64,000 nucleotides of DNA from AWTP1-13 sp963827545 (GCA_963827545.1 CAWHBI010000048.1:1-64000), one strand, 5' to 3'; shown: positions 51,046 to 60,497, counted from the stretch's first letter. Notes: generated from the letters alone by a model not told the origin. Made by a program: numbers and translations.

Positions 51046-51606
51046 GTGAACGCCTACGCTGCAACCCCTGAGAGCTTCCCGGCACTCGTGCTCAACGCCG
51101 ACTTCCGACCCCTCAGCTATTACCCGCTGTCGCTGTGGAGCTGGCAGGAATCCGTAAAGGCCGTCTTCCTCGAGCGAGTGAACATCGTCTCCGAGTACGA
51201 CCGCTTCGTGCGCAGCCCCTCTTTCGAGATGCGCCTCCCCAGCGTGGTGTCCCTGAAGACTTACGTGAAGCCGGCTCTCTATCCCGCTTTCACGCGGTTC
51301 AATGTGTTCCTGCGCGATCGCTTCACTTGCCAGTATTGCGGGTCAAAGGACGACTTGACGTTCGATCATCTGCTTCCGCGCTCGCGCGGGGGGCAGACAC
51401 GCTGGGACAACGTCGTAGCGGCCTGCGCCCCGTGCAATCTGCGCAAGGGCGGCAACCTGCCAGACCACGGTGGCATGCGCCCGCGGCAACTGCCGTACCG
51501 ACCGACCGTGTTCGAGTTGCATCGCAACGGGCGGCTCTTCCCGCCCAACTACCTGCACCAGAGCTGGCTCGACTATCTCTACTGGGATACCGAACTGGAG
51601 CCGTAA
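51046..51606 (+). CDS. HNH endonuclease-family protein
   Basis: 186 residues from a GTG. A zinc-binding HNH core is present: C95 and C98 (FTCQYCGS), D107-H108 (FDHLLPRSRGG), N122, then C127 and C130-N131 (AACAPCNLRKGG). The N-terminal domain (ALVLNADFRPLSYYPLSLWSWQESVKAVFLERVNIVSEYD) is a conserved extension seen in many alphaproteobacterial homologs. It probably nicks or cuts nucleic acid. It is on the same strand as the retron-like cluster, but this family occurs widely without it. Confidence 0.85.
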   Translation: MNAYAATPESFPALVLNADFRPLSYYPLSLWSWQESVKAVFLERVNIVSEYDRFVRSPSFEMRLPSVVSLKTYVKPALYPAFTRFNVFLRDRFTCQYCGSKDDLTFDHLLPRSRGGQTRWDNVVAACAPCNLRKGGNLPDHGGMRPRQLPYRPTVFELHRNGRLFPPNYLHQSWLDYLYWDTELEP

Positions 51607-51680
51607 GGTATTGGTGCGCAAGTGCTTCTGGCCTCCAGCTGCTCGGAGGCCAAAATACGTTTGTGCTGGTGGGAGTGCGT

Positions 51681-51890
51681 TCAGGCTGCCTTGCGTTGCT
51701 GTGGGGTGCACAGGGCCTGGGCAATGCGATCGACGGCCGTACCCCAGCCGGCGCCCTCAGCGCCATCCAATCCGAATGCGCTCAGCGCCCCGGCGGGTGT
51801 GCCGCCATCGCGGAAGATCCGGGCACAGGCAGCGCGTGCGTAACCAATCGCCTGCTCCCATTGCACAGCATTGATATGGCGGGGGAACAT
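51681..51890 (-). CDS. Small hypothetical protein
   Basis: 69 residues, MFPRHINAVQWEQAIGYARAACARIFRDGGTPAGALSAFGLDGAEG…, soluble and rich in alanine, with a well-placed GGAGAAGGG before the ATG at 51890. The helical pattern and ribosome binding site suggest a real gene. No family is known. Convergent with the HNH gene. Confidence 0.55.
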   Translation of the reverse strand: MFPRHINAVQWEQAIGYARAACARIFRDGGTPAGALSAFGLDGAEGAGWGTAVDRIAQALCTPQQRKAA

Positions 51891-52528
51891 GTGTTTCCCT
51901 TCTCCGTTTCTGTCTGCGCCTGACGCTACGCACCGATGCCGAAGCGAGGGTGGCAGGCGCATCCAACGCAACGGCTTCCCGACGCAAAACCTTGACTCGT
52001 GAAGCCTGTTCGACATGCCTGTCGCGCGTTAGATGCGCCTGCCGCTCGGACGGCCAACGGGCCAACGACGCTGGCCATCCTAAGCCTTTACCTGCGACGC
52101 CCCTCCCGACTTGGGGCCGTTTCGAATTTGGGCCGGCACTGGAAGTGAACACAACACCCGGCCAACCACCTCACTCAACGCATGCCACTCTGCTTCTTCC
52201 GACTCGACCATGAACTTTGCCTGGGTTGGCCCTCCGCGAGGGCGGCGAGCCGCCCGGCGACACGCGCGCACTTTTTCGCCTCGGCGGCCCGCCGCAATGC
52301 CTCGAATGCGGGGGCAAGAGCTACTCTGGGACACGCACGCAACTGAGACTCTGACGCGAACACGGCACGCACGCCACGCAACGGACCGACGCCAACATCA
52401 CGCCACTCACGCACACCGGCTACTCGAACACTATTTTTCTGAACGCTACTCACTGGGACCCCACTTGACCGGAACCGCGAATCATCCCTGGAGAACGCGC
52501 GACGACCGGATCCAATTGCACCACCAAC

Positions 52529-52537
52529 TGTGGATAA
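52529..52537. promoter_or_regulatory. DnaA box
   Basis: TGTGGATAA, the complement of the perfect consensus TTATCCACA. I see only one perfect box here, so an origin is not demonstrated; chance occurrence is possible. Confidence 0.4.
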
Positions 52538-52627
52538 CTCAGATCGTATGCAACCCGCAGGGTAATCGAGGGCAGGCGGTGTCGAGACTCCACTGGAAGG
52601 CATATCGAAACTCCGCGCACCCTGCCG

Positions 52628-52642
52628 TTAACCAACTCTTAA
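52628..52642. promoter_or_regulatory. CtrA-type site
   Basis: TTAACCAACTCTTAA matches the alphaproteobacterial CtrA consensus TTAA-N7-TTAA exactly. It lies about 200 bp upstream of the plus-strand hydrolase gene. Confidence 0.45.
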
Positions 52643-52840
52643 CTGATCGTTCTCTTTGCGTTCCCGGCTGAGGGGCAATTAACAGCCAGACCTAGTCGCT
52701 TTTGGGGCACAGAAGGGGCGAGAAGACGGTAGGGCCCGGTTTTCCAAAAGTAATTTTCTTGACAGAAGGCTTTCGTGACTCGCGCGTCTGCAAAGTGATT
52801 CGTACCTGTTGTGTGTGTCGCTGGTGTGTAAATTTTGCGA

Positions 52841-53473
52841 ATGCCGGATTTCCGAGTCACTGGCCCCACCAATGCCGCCGCCCGCTTTCTGTGCGCTCAC
52901 GGAGCCGGCGCGGCCATGGACAGCCCCTTTCTGGAGAACTTTGCGGGCCTCTTGGCCACGCGGGGCATCGCCACCCTGCGTTTCGAGTTCTCCTACATGG
53001 CTGCGCGCCGGCAGGGGGGCTCGAGGAAGCCGCCGCCCAGGGCCGAACGGCTCACAGACGAGTATCGCGCGGCCGTCGCTGCCCTGCCGAAGGGCGCTCC
53101 CCTCCTGATCGGCGGCAAGTCGATGGGCGGACGTGTGGCGAGCCTCGTTGCCGACGAGCTCCACGCCCAGGGGCACATTGCCGGCCTCGTCTGCCTCGGC
53201 TACCCATTCCACCCGCCCAAGAAGCCCGATCAGCTGCGCACCGGGCACCTGGTGGAGTTGGCCTGTCCGGCCCTGATCGTCCAGGGCGAGCGCGACCCGT
53301 TCGGCTCGCGCAGCGAGGTCGAGGCCCTGCGCCTATCCCCGTCGATCCGCTTTCATTGGGTCGGCGACGGCGACCATGACCTGGGCCCTCGCGGCGGCTC
53401 CGGCTTCACTCGCAAGGGCAACCTCGCGGGCGCGGCCGATGCGATCGCTGCCTTCGCTGTCAGTTCAAAGTGA
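52841..53473 (+). CDS. Alpha/beta-fold hydrolase (KANL3/Tex30-like)
   Basis: 210 residues. Strand-turn-helix around S94 (GGKSMGGRVA) supplies the nucleophile; D152 (QGERDPFG) and H179 (GDGDHDLG) complete the triad. The N-terminal HGAGAAMDSPFLENFAGLLATRGIATLRFEFSYM matches the KANL3/Tex30 and dienelactone-hydrolase-like family, whose substrate is unknown. No Shine-Dalgarno sequence precedes the ATG at 52841; an in-frame TTG two codons earlier is possible. Confidence 0.82.
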   Translation: MPDFRVTGPTNAAARFLCAHGAGAAMDSPFLENFAGLLATRGIATLRFEFSYMAARRQGGSRKPPPRAERLTDEYRAAVAALPKGAPLLIGGKSMGGRVASLVADELHAQGHIAGLVCLGYPFHPPKKPDQLRTGHLVELACPALIVQGERDPFGSRSEVEALRLSPSIRFHWVGDGDHDLGPRGGSGFTRKGNLAGAADAIAAFAVSSK

Positions 53474-53496
53474 GACGAACAGACGACCCAGAAAGT

Positions 53497-54699
53497 CTAA
53501 GCTCGCACCGCGGCCGCCTGCGGCACCGGCAGCCGCTGCGGCAGCAGCAGGGCCGCACACAGGATGACCACAGCCGAGACCGCCAGCACGCGGAACAGCG
53601 CGTCGAAGCCCCAGTTCTCGTAGACGAACGCGATCAGAGGCAAGGTCGCCGCCAGCACGGTGAAGCTTACCACGTAGCGCACGCCGTAGATGCGCGCCCG
53701 CCATTCGCCCTCTGCCAGGCGCCCGATCATATAGTCGTTGATGGGGATTTGCCCGAAGGCTGCCAGCATGAAGGCCATGGCGCAAAGCAGCGCGGCCCAG
53801 TCGAGAAGGCCTGGCATGATCGCGAAGAACACAACCTGGATGGCCGCCGCGCCAACGAAGACGGTGCGTGGTCCGAGCCGGTCCAGCAGGTGCCCTACGA
53901 TGAGCTGACCCAGGGAAGCCAGTGCGAACACCATGAACGCCAGCCCCCCGAGTGCCGTCGCCGACATCGCAATGCCGCCGAGGCGCTCGTCGAACACCTT
54001 GGGCAGAGCAAACGTGGTCGACTGGAACACCACGCTGGACACCGCCGTGGTCAGGAACACGATCATGGAGACGCGAAGCAGCAGCGCCTTGAGGTCAGCC
54101 GGTAGCACCTTCGCCACGGCCTTGTTGCGCGTCGGAGGTTTCGGCAGAGTGATCTCGGGCCACATGATGGTGGTGTAGGCGATGCCGATCAGGATCGACA
54201 CGACGCCGGGCACGACGAAGGCGGCGCGCCAGCCGCCGTGATCGATGAAGTAGCCGGTGATCAGCGCCGCGCTGGCGACGCCCAGGTTCCCCCACACGCC
54301 GTTCACCGCAATGCGCATGCCGGTGTTCTTCCATTTCTCCACCACAATGGCGAGACCGACCGGGTGATAGATGGCAGCGAACACGCCGACCACGAACAGG
54401 CCGATGCCGAGCTCGAGCGGGGTGCGCGCAAAGGAGGTGGCGATCGAGGCGAGGCCGATGCCGACGAAGAACACGCTCATCATGCCCTCGCGGCTCCACT
54501 TGTCGGCGAGCCAGCCGGCGGGCAGCGCGAACACGCCGAAGGCGAAGAAGCCGGGCGTCGCAAACTTGAGGAGGTCGGCGTAGCCAAGTCCCCACTCGCG
54601 ATGCAAGGCGAGCGCGGCCACTGTGGCAAAGATCAGCGTGAACAGATGATCGAGGAAGTGCCCTATGTTGAGCAGCAGGAAGTGCAGGCGCTCTCGCAT
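53497..54699 (-). CDS. MFS transporter
   Basis: 400-residue major facilitator superfamily permease with about 12 transmembrane helices. The loop after helix 2 (PAGWLADKWSREGMM) has the cytoplasmic G-x-L-(A/S)-D-(K/R) signature, and the equivalent second-half loop reads GHLLDRLGPRTVFVG. The ATG at 54699 follows AAGGAGA. Substrate unknown. Divergent from the gene pair at 54880. Confidence 0.87.
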   Translation of the reverse strand: MRERLHFLLLNIGHFLDHLFTLIFATVAALALHREWGLGYADLLKFATPGFFAFGVFALPAGWLADKWSREGMMSVFFVGIGLASIATSFARTPLELGIGLFVVGVFAAIYHPVGLAIVVEKWKNTGMRIAVNGVWGNLGVASAALITGYFIDHGGWRAAFVVPGVVSILIGIAYTTIMWPEITLPKPPTRNKAVAKVLPADLKALLLRVSMIVFLTTAVSSVVFQSTTFALPKVFDERLGGIAMSATALGGLAFMVFALASLGQLIVGHLLDRLGPRTVFVGAAAIQVVFFAIMPGLLDWAALLCAMAFMLAAFGQIPINDYMIGRLAEGEWRARIYGVRYVVSFTVLAATLPLIAFVYENWGFDALFRVLAVSAVVILCAALLLPQRLPVPQAAAVRA

Positions 54700-54879
54700 G
54701 AGGGGGCTCTCCTTGGCCGGGCATTGCCCGTCCGTGTGTCGCAACCTAGCGCCTTTGCACCGCCCGGAAAACCGAGGGGATCGCATGGCTGAATTGATGG
54801 ACGGTGCGCGTGAAGGCGCCTGCAAACGTGCTACAGGAGACAGGTGCGCATAGCATCTCGGATCGGAGAAACCTCAAAA

Positions 54880-55263
54880 ATGACCGCCGGCGTGATCGAT
54901 CGGCTCGCGGAGCTGGCCAACGACAATGCGTGGCTCGTGCACCGCGGCCGCTTCCTCGATGTGACGTTTCTGATCGAGGTCGGCACCGCGCCCTACCTGG
55001 TGCGCATCCACCGCGGCCGCATCGAAGCGATCGACAAAGGCCCGCTCGTGATGCCGCGCTGGACATTTGCTCTGAGGGCTTCTGAAGAGGCGTGGGCGAC
55101 CTTCTGGAAGGCTCTGCCCCCGCCCGGCTTCCACGATCTGATCGCCATGATCAAGGTGCGCGCGCTGCACCTCGAAGGCGACCAGCACCCCTTCATGGCC
55201 AACCTGCGCTACTTCAAGGAGCTGCTGGCGCTACCACGCGCCGAGGCCGGAGCTGTCGGATGA
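54880..55263 (+). CDS. Conserved hypothetical protein (possible SCP2-like)
   Basis: 127 residues. The stretch WLVHRGRFLDVTFLIEVGTAPYLVRIHRGRIEAID then FALRASEEAWATFWKALPPPGFHDLIAMI resembles a sterol-carrier-protein-like fold, though I am not certain. The following alpha/beta hydrolase gene overlaps it by 4 bp (ATGA), so the pair is co-translated, perhaps with the small protein as a lipid- or substrate-binding partner. GGAG lies 12 bases before the start. Confidence 0.65.
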   Translation: MTAGVIDRLAELANDNAWLVHRGRFLDVTFLIEVGTAPYLVRIHRGRIEAIDKGPLVMPRWTFALRASEEAWATFWKALPPPGFHDLIAMIKVRALHLEGDQHPFMANLRYFKELLALPRAEAGAVG

Positions 55264-56135
55264 GCGTGGCCGGCAAGCCCGAGTTCGAGCCCGTCGTCGG
55301 CCGCTATCTGCAACTCGCGATTGGCGGCAAGCCGCACCGCGTCTATGTCGAGGAAGCGGGCGAAGGCGTCCCACTGCTGTGCCTTCACACCGCCGGCGCC
55401 GACAGCCGGCAATACCGCGCGCTGCTCAACGACCGCGAGATCCTCGAGCGCTTCCGCGTCATCGCCTTCGATCTGCCCTGGCATGGCAAGTCGTCGCCGC
55501 CCGCTGGTTGGCAGAACGGCGAGTACAGGCTCACCGCGCGCGCCTATGTCGACACCATCATGGCGGTCGTCGATGCGCTGGACCTCGACAGGCCCGCAGT
55601 CATCGGCTGCTCCATCGGCGGGCGCGTGGTCTTGCACTTGGCACTGGAGCATGCGCGCCGGTTCCGCGCGCTGATCGGCCTGGAATCCGGCGCTCACGCC
55701 GATCCCTACTACGACCTCGCGTGGCTGCACCGTCCCGATGTGCACGGGGGCGAGGTGTGCGGGGCTCTGGTCTCGGGCCTCATCGCGCCGACCGCGCCAG
55801 AGGCGGACCGATGGGAGACCATCTGGCACTACATGCAGGGCGGCCCCGGCGTCTTCAAGGGCGACCTGCACTACTACACGTCCGATGGCGATGTCCGCGA
55901 GCGGGTCGCTCAGATCGATACGCGCACGTGCCCACTCTTCCTGCTGACCGGCGAGTACGACTACTCGTGCACGCCCGATGACACCCGCGACTTGGCCCGC
56001 CGCATCGACGGAGCGCAGGTCACCATCATGGAAGGGCTCGGTCACTTCCCAATCAGCGAGGACCCGCGGCGCTTCCTTGGGTTTCTGAGGCCTGTGCTGG
56101 CCGGAATTCTGGAGCGAGGCGCAAAAAAGTCCTGA
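55260..56135 (+). CDS. Alpha/beta hydrolase
   Basis: 291-residue hydrolase of the epoxide hydrolase/haloalkane dehalogenase-like fold. The triad is S118 (GCSIGGRVV), D234 (TGEYDYSCTP) and H262 (GLGHFPIS), with the oxyanion loop at LLCLHTAGADSR. The substrate is unknown. It overlaps the small protein gene upstream by 4 bp, a strong sign of a shared function. Confidence 0.88.
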   Translation: MSVAGKPEFEPVVGRYLQLAIGGKPHRVYVEEAGEGVPLLCLHTAGADSRQYRALLNDREILERFRVIAFDLPWHGKSSPPAGWQNGEYRLTARAYVDTIMAVVDALDLDRPAVIGCSIGGRVVLHLALEHARRFRALIGLESGAHADPYYDLAWLHRPDVHGGEVCGALVSGLIAPTAPEADRWETIWHYMQGGPGVFKGDLHYYTSDGDVRERVAQIDTRTCPLFLLTGEYDYSCTPDDTRDLARRIDGAQVTIMEGLGHFPISEDPRRFLGFLRPVLAGILERGAKKS

Positions 56136-56144
56136 GTGATTGGC

Positions 56145-56576
56145 TCACGCCGCCCGGCGATCACGCTTGGCCTCGTCAGCGGCCGCAGGCTTTGCCTCCG
56201 CGAAGGTGATGTAATCGCGCGCCGGCGCCGCGGTTTTGCCACCCCAGGCACCGTTGAAGCCCGGCACGGCGAGGGCACCGAAGGCCACGGTCAGCCGCCG
56301 CACGCCTTCGGCATAATCATGCGTGGCCACCTGCCAGAACCGCATCTGCTCCTTCGCCAGGTCTTGCGGCGTCTTGCACTGGCTGAGCCGTGTTGGAATT
56401 TCCATCCACGCCTGCGCCCGCCGCGTTGCCAGACCCATCAGCTCGAGGTTCCACCGGCCGGCGCTTCTGAGGGCCGGCTCGTAACCTTTCGCAGCCACGT
56501 CGAGGCCGCTGAAATAGGCTTGGCTCAAATTGCAGAATGGACCCGCCGTGGGGTCGCCACGCTCGCTCGCGCTCAT
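56145..56576 (-). CDS. Phasin-like protein
   Basis: 143 residues. The pattern YFSGLDVAAKGYEPALRSAGRWNLELMGLATRRAQAWMEIPTRLSQCKTPQDLAKEQMRFWQVATHDYAEGVRRL is the phasin helical bundle (typically …LQxCxTPQDLxxxQxxFW…). Phasins coat polyhydroxyalkanoate granules, although many homologs in this group have no PHA genes nearby, as here. Convergent with the hydrolase gene, the two stops 9 bp apart. Confidence 0.75.
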   Translation of the reverse strand: MSASERGDPTAGPFCNLSQAYFSGLDVAAKGYEPALRSAGRWNLELMGLATRRAQAWMEIPTRLSQCKTPQDLAKEQMRFWQVATHDYAEGVRRLTVAFGALAVPGFNGAWGGKTAAPARDYITFAEAKPAAADEAKRDRRAA

Positions 56577-56867
56577 TTACCCGCTCCACTGTTCCTACCC
56601 TGAACCGGAGCAACCAGAGAAATGGCCGCATCTCAGGTGCTCATGGCGAAAATATCCGAGATCGCGTTGCGACAGCAACACGATCTCGCCGGTTCGCCCA
56701 TATTTTGTGCAATCCGGCAATCCATGGTTGTTTCCGAATAGCCACTACGCGCGGATCTTCAAGAGCCCCAGATTGCGGAAGCCGACGCCAATACAATACG
56801 GTTGACCTCGAAGTTCTGAGGCCGTTCTACTCGAAAATTCCAACATTTTGTTGGCCAGGTGCTTTGT

Positions 56868-57629
56868 ATGGCGCGTTCTGGCTCATGGGTGATCTTGTGC
56901 CGTGCTCTCGTCGCATGCGCTGCGGTGAGCCACGAAGCCAGCGCCCAAAGTGCAACGGCCGAAAGCCCGGCCGCTCCCCACTTCGAGGTATGGTCCGGCG
57001 CTGAGGCGTTCCACAGGGTCTGGTCGCTCTATGGCGGCGGCATGTACGCACCCTTCGGCAGCATTCGCGAGGATGGGCTCAGGGTCCGGGTTGCAGCCGG
57101 TTATGCCGCCTACAACTACACAAGCCCGCGGTGGACCGGCACCGGCACCCAAGCCCTCAACTTCCGCGGCACGGCCTCATCTGTCGATCTGCTCGGGGGT
57201 TACCACAAGCAGCTGGGCCCGGTTACCATCAAAATCCTGGCTGGCCTCACAATTGGAGAACAGAACGTCGACGATCCGGAAGCAACCACGGGCACCGAGG
57301 CAGGCGGCAAGGCGGTGCTGGAGACGTGGTGGAACATCACGGATTGGGCCTGGACTTCAGTCGATGTGTCCTGGACCACCCTGCATGACATCTATGGTAC
57401 TCGCGCCCGGCTCGGCTGGCGGTTGTGGCCGGAGCTCTCGATTGGCCTCGAGGGAGCCGCTACAGGAACCTGGGACTACGACACGGCCCGCGTTGGCGGC
57501 TTCGCGCGCTACGAGTGGGCAAGTGGAGAAGTATCCCTGTCGGGTGGCCTTTCCGGCGACGGCCCCAGGAGCGGCCGGGTTGATGTCCACGGGCCCTTTG
57601 CCACCTTTAGCGTGCTGACGCGCTTTTGA
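56868..57629 (+). CDS. Outer-membrane cellulose biosynthesis protein BcsS-like
   Basis: 253 residues with a signal peptide (about 1-26, ending EASAQS). The mature part is a beta-barrel: FEVWSGAEAFHRVWSLYGGGMYAPFGSIREDGLRVRVAAGYAAYNYTSP, alternating hydrophobic strands and a C-terminal TFSVLTRF ending in aromatic Phe as in outer-membrane proteins. This matches the BcsS (cellulose biosynthesis) family of Hyphomicrobiales. No bcsAB genes are near, so a role in cellulose export is only a family inference. I used ATG 56868; a GTG three codons earlier exists. Confidence 0.82.
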   Translation: MARSGSWVILCRALVACAAVSHEASAQSATAESPAAPHFEVWSGAEAFHRVWSLYGGGMYAPFGSIREDGLRVRVAAGYAAYNYTSPRWTGTGTQALNFRGTASSVDLLGGYHKQLGPVTIKILAGLTIGEQNVDDPEATTGTEAGGKAVLETWWNITDWAWTSVDVSWTTLHDIYGTRARLGWRLWPELSIGLEGAATGTWDYDTARVGGFARYEWASGEVSLSGGLSGDGPRSGRVDVHGPFATFSVLTRF

Positions 57630-57732
57630 AGCTCGACATGTCCTTTGTTTTGGCCGGTCGCAGAGCGCGTGGTCTGTGCTATGCTCGACTTGGGTAGCAA
57701 AACAACAACCGTCCGAAACAGCGAGGAATGCC

Positions 57733-58551
57733 ATGAAGAGCATTCTTCTTCCTGTCGATCAAAGCGAGCAGATGCTTGCGGTGCTGGAGACCGCACGTCG
57801 CTTGGCTGATGCTTTCGAGGCAACCATCGAGGGTGTTGCCCTGCGTCCCGCCTTCGCTGAGATCGTGGCGCCCGATCCCATCGTCGCCGTGACCATTCCG
57901 CCCGCCGACTGGAACGAGACCGAGTTCTGCCGCAGCGTGCGCCAGCTCTTCGACGCGTTCGCCGCGAAGAATTCCGGGGAAGCCGGCAAGGGCGCGCGGT
58001 TTCGCTGGCGCGGCGGCTCCGCTATCGAGGATGGCGCGCTGGGGAGCCTCGGGCGCGTTTACGACGTCACGGTGCTGGGCCGGCCCGGAGGCCGCGGTGC
58101 CCGCATGACGGCATTGGAGTCCGCCCTGTTCGACAGTGGCAGGCCCGTCCTGATGGCGCCACCGGCACCACCGACGGCATTCGGTGAGACGGTCCTCATT
58201 CACTGGAACGCCAGCACCGAGACGGCGCGCTGCATGCTGTTTGCCATGCCCCTGCTCAAGAAGGCCAAGCGAGTGTCGCTGATCGCCGTCGAGGGCGCCA
58301 TCGTTCCGGGGCCGAGCATCAAGGACGCGGTGGCGTATCTGGAGGCGAACGGCATTGGCGCGAACGACAGGACGGTGACCGGCCGTGGCTTGCGCCCCGG
58401 CGAGGTCATTCTCGCCGAGGCTGCCTCGATAGGGGCCAACCTGCTCATCAAGGGTGCCTACACGCAGAGCCGATTGCGGCAGATGATCTTCGGCGGCGCC
58501 ACCAGCCATATCCTGTCGGCAGCCGAGCTTCCGGTATTCTTCGCCCACTGA
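57733..58551 (+). CDS. Universal stress protein, tandem UspA
   Basis: 272-residue tandem UspA protein. The first domain starts MKSILLPVDQSEQMLAVLETARRLADAFEATIEGVAL; the second ends with the ATP-binding-like loop GAYTQSRLRQMIFGGATSHIL, close to the consensus G-x2-G-x9-G-(S/T). USPs help survival in starvation and oxidative or respiratory stress. No EcfG-like site was seen upstream. The ATG at 57733 follows GAGGAA. Confidence 0.85.
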   Translation: MKSILLPVDQSEQMLAVLETARRLADAFEATIEGVALRPAFAEIVAPDPIVAVTIPPADWNETEFCRSVRQLFDAFAAKNSGEAGKGARFRWRGGSAIEDGALGSLGRVYDVTVLGRPGGRGARMTALESALFDSGRPVLMAPPAPPTAFGETVLIHWNASTETARCMLFAMPLLKKAKRVSLIAVEGAIVPGPSIKDAVAYLEANGIGANDRTVTGRGLRPGEVILAEAASIGANLLIKGAYTQSRLRQMIFGGATSHILSAAELPVFFAH

Positions 58552-58556
58552 GCCGA

Positions 58557-59819
58557 TCAGGGGGTTCGCACCCGCTTTGGCGCGATGCCTCCCTCGCGCA
58601 AGGGGCGAATGATCCAGAACATGGCGAGACCCATCAGCGCCCCGCCGATGGCCAGTGCGAACGAGGCGAGGTAGCTGCCCGTGAGCTCGTAGAGCAAGCC
58701 CGCGACCCAGGAGCCCAGGCCTGCGCCGAGACCCATCGCCAGCGACAGCGTGCCGTAGATGGCGCCGACACCGCCGCCAGGAAACAGCCGCGCAACAAGG
58801 ACAATTATGATGGGGCCGCGAGCGCCTTGCATCAGACCGAAGAACCACACGAAGGCATAGACGAGCGCCAGCGAGGGCCACGCCGAGACAAGGATCAGCG
58901 CCGCGATTCCGATAATGGTCGACAGGTAGGAGAGAGTGGCCGTACGCAGGTGCCCGAAGCGGTCCGACAGCCAGCCGACGGCGAGGATGCCGATGACCGA
59001 CAGCATGCCGCTGAACCCGAATGCGCTCGCCGCGATCAGCGGATCGAAGCCGCGCTCGATCAGATACGCGACAGAATGCGGAAGCACGCTGTAGGCCGCC
59101 ATCGACGTAAACAGGTACGCCGCGAACAGACCCCAGAACGCGCCAGTGCGCAGCGCCGCCGCAACCGTCCACGGCCCTTTGGCGCCGGGTCCTGCCTGCT
59201 TGCGCATGGCGCGCCATCCGGGCGAGCCCGCCGTCATGCGCTTGAGCGGCGCCAGCATCATGAGCGGCAGCACGATGAGCACGCCCGCTCCCAGTACCCG
59301 GTATGCCATGCGCCAATCGGTGACGGAAAGCATGAACTGCGTCAGCGGCGGCAGAACCAGCATGCCAGCGCCAATTGCCGCGTAGGGCACGGCCATGATC
59401 GTGCCGATGCGGTCCGTGAACCAGCGCGAGAGCAGCGCGGACGCCGCAATCATGCCGAGCGATGCGGAGCCGAGACCGCCGAGAAAGCCGGCGGCGAACA
59501 GGTAGTGCCACAGCTCGGTGGCCGAGCCCGCCAGCAGATAGCCGCACCCGAGGCTCGTCAGCCCGAAGCCGTAGGCCACACGCGCGCCTAGGCGATCGAT
59601 CAGCTGGCCAGCGAAGGGAGCGGAGAGCCCATAGGCCAGCATGAACACCGAGTAGGTGAGCGTGATGTCCGCGCGCGAGACACCGAGGCCCTGCTGCACG
59701 GGCAGCAGAAACACCGCAAATGTCTCGGTGACCCCGCGCGCGATCATGTTCATGACGAAGGTGAGGACGACGAGCGCGACGAGAAAGGCGCGGCCCCCCT
59801 GTTCGTCGCGCTTCGTCAC
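58557..59819 (-). CDS. MFS transporter
   Basis: 420-residue MFS permease with about 12 helices and the loop GQLIDRLGARVAYGFG after helix 2; the equivalent second-half loop is GWLSDRFGHLRT. The RraA-like gene ends 27 bp upstream, so the two may be co-transcribed. The start is GTG. It resembles monocarboxylate/oxalate-formate transporters (UhpC/OFA-like), which would fit with an aldolase-like neighbour, though this is inference. Confidence 0.85.
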   Translation of the reverse strand: MTKRDEQGGRAFLVALVVLTFVMNMIARGVTETFAVFLLPVQQGLGVSRADITLTYSVFMLAYGLSAPFAGQLIDRLGARVAYGFGLTSLGCGYLLAGSATELWHYLFAAGFLGGLGSASLGMIAASALLSRWFTDRIGTIMAVPYAAIGAGMLVLPPLTQFMLSVTDWRMAYRVLGAGVLIVLPLMMLAPLKRMTAGSPGWRAMRKQAGPGAKGPWTVAAALRTGAFWGLFAAYLFTSMAAYSVLPHSVAYLIERGFDPLIAASAFGFSGMLSVIGILAVGWLSDRFGHLRTATLSYLSTIIGIAALILVSAWPSLALVYAFVWFFGLMQGARGPIIIVLVARLFPGGGVGAIYGTLSLAMGLGAGLGSWVAGLLYELTGSYLASFALAIGGALMGLAMFWIIRPLREGGIAPKRVRTP

Positions 59820-59846
59820 GCGTGCGCCTCGCTTGCCGGCATGCCG

Positions 59847-60497
59847 TCAGATGCGCCGGAACTTCGCCATCGCCTCGCGGAACGAGAGGCCCCTGGCGAG
59901 CTCGGCAGCCGCCTGCGCGTCATCCTTGGCGTACTGGCCTGCAAGCTCGGCGACCTTGGCCGCGTGCTCGGCGGGAATGCACACGACGCCCGACCCATCG
60001 GCGACGATCGCGTCGCCTGGACGCACGCGCACCCCGCCACAACTGATCGGCTCGTTGATGCCGGTGACGGCGAGACGGGTGCGGCCCGTGAGCGGAGTCA
60101 TGTGCCGCGCGAACACGGGGAACTGATGCTCGACCATCTCCTCGCGATCGCGCACCCCGCCGTCGGCGACGAGGCCGCCGATGCCCTTGGTCTTGGCGGC
60201 CAGGGTCGCAAGCCCGCCGAAGGTCGAGATGCATTGTCCGCCGTTGTCGATGACGAGAAGGTCGCCAGGGCCGGCGGCGTCGATGATCTGGCCGACTTGA
60301 AAATCCTCCGACCTGAAATCACCGCGCCTGCCGCCGATCTCACGCACGGTGACCGCGCGGCCGGCACAGCGCGTTCCGGGCACCACCTGCATCAGGCCCA
60401 GCATCACGCCCTCGAAGGCGACATCGTCGAGGGCGTTGGCAAGGGTCGGCGTGGCGAGAGCCGCCAGCGCCTGCAAGATATCGTCCGGCACGGTCAT
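59847..60497 (-). CDS. RraA-family protein (oxaloacetate/4-hydroxy-4-carboxy aldolase-like)
   Basis: 216 residues with the RraA/HMG-aldolase signature: VIDNGGQCISTFGGLATLAAKTKGIGGLVADGGVRDREEM, containing R116 and D117 that bind metal and substrate in family members. Such proteins are HMG/CHA aldolases or oxaloacetate decarboxylases; RraA itself inhibits RNase E. The start is MTVPDD. It is followed 27 bp later by an MFS transporter gene, suggesting uptake and breakdown of a carboxylate. Confidence 0.85.
   Translation of the reverse strand: MTVPDDILQALAALATPTLANALDDVAFEGVMLGLMQVVPGTRCAGRAVTVREIGGRRGDFRSEDFQVGQIIDAAGPGDLLVIDNGGQCISTFGGLATLAAKTKGIGGLVADGGVRDREEMVEHQFPVFARHMTPLTGRTRLAVTGINEPISCGGVRVRPGDAIVADGSGVVCIPAEHAAKVAELAGQYAKDDAQAAAELARGLSFREAMAKFRRI

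Larger units (their letters stand above)
51891..52840. other. Gene-poor interval with DnaA- and CtrA-type sites
   Basis: 950 bp with no convincing gene. Overlapping frames on both strands have odd composition (rich in Thr, His, Arg on one strand) and no domain. It contains a perfect DnaA box and a TTAA-N7-TTAA site within 115 bp of each other, and the right end is moderately AT-rich. It may be regulatory DNA, a decayed gene, or an origin-like region. Confidence 0.4.

Noticed and set aside
51046..51606. HNH gene as part of the retron system
   Set aside because: This HNH family is widespread in alphaproteobacteria without retrons, and an unrelated esterase gene lies between.
51891..52840. Claim of a proven oriC
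   Set aside because: Only one perfect DnaA box, no dnaA, hemE or parAB nearby and no skew could be computed.
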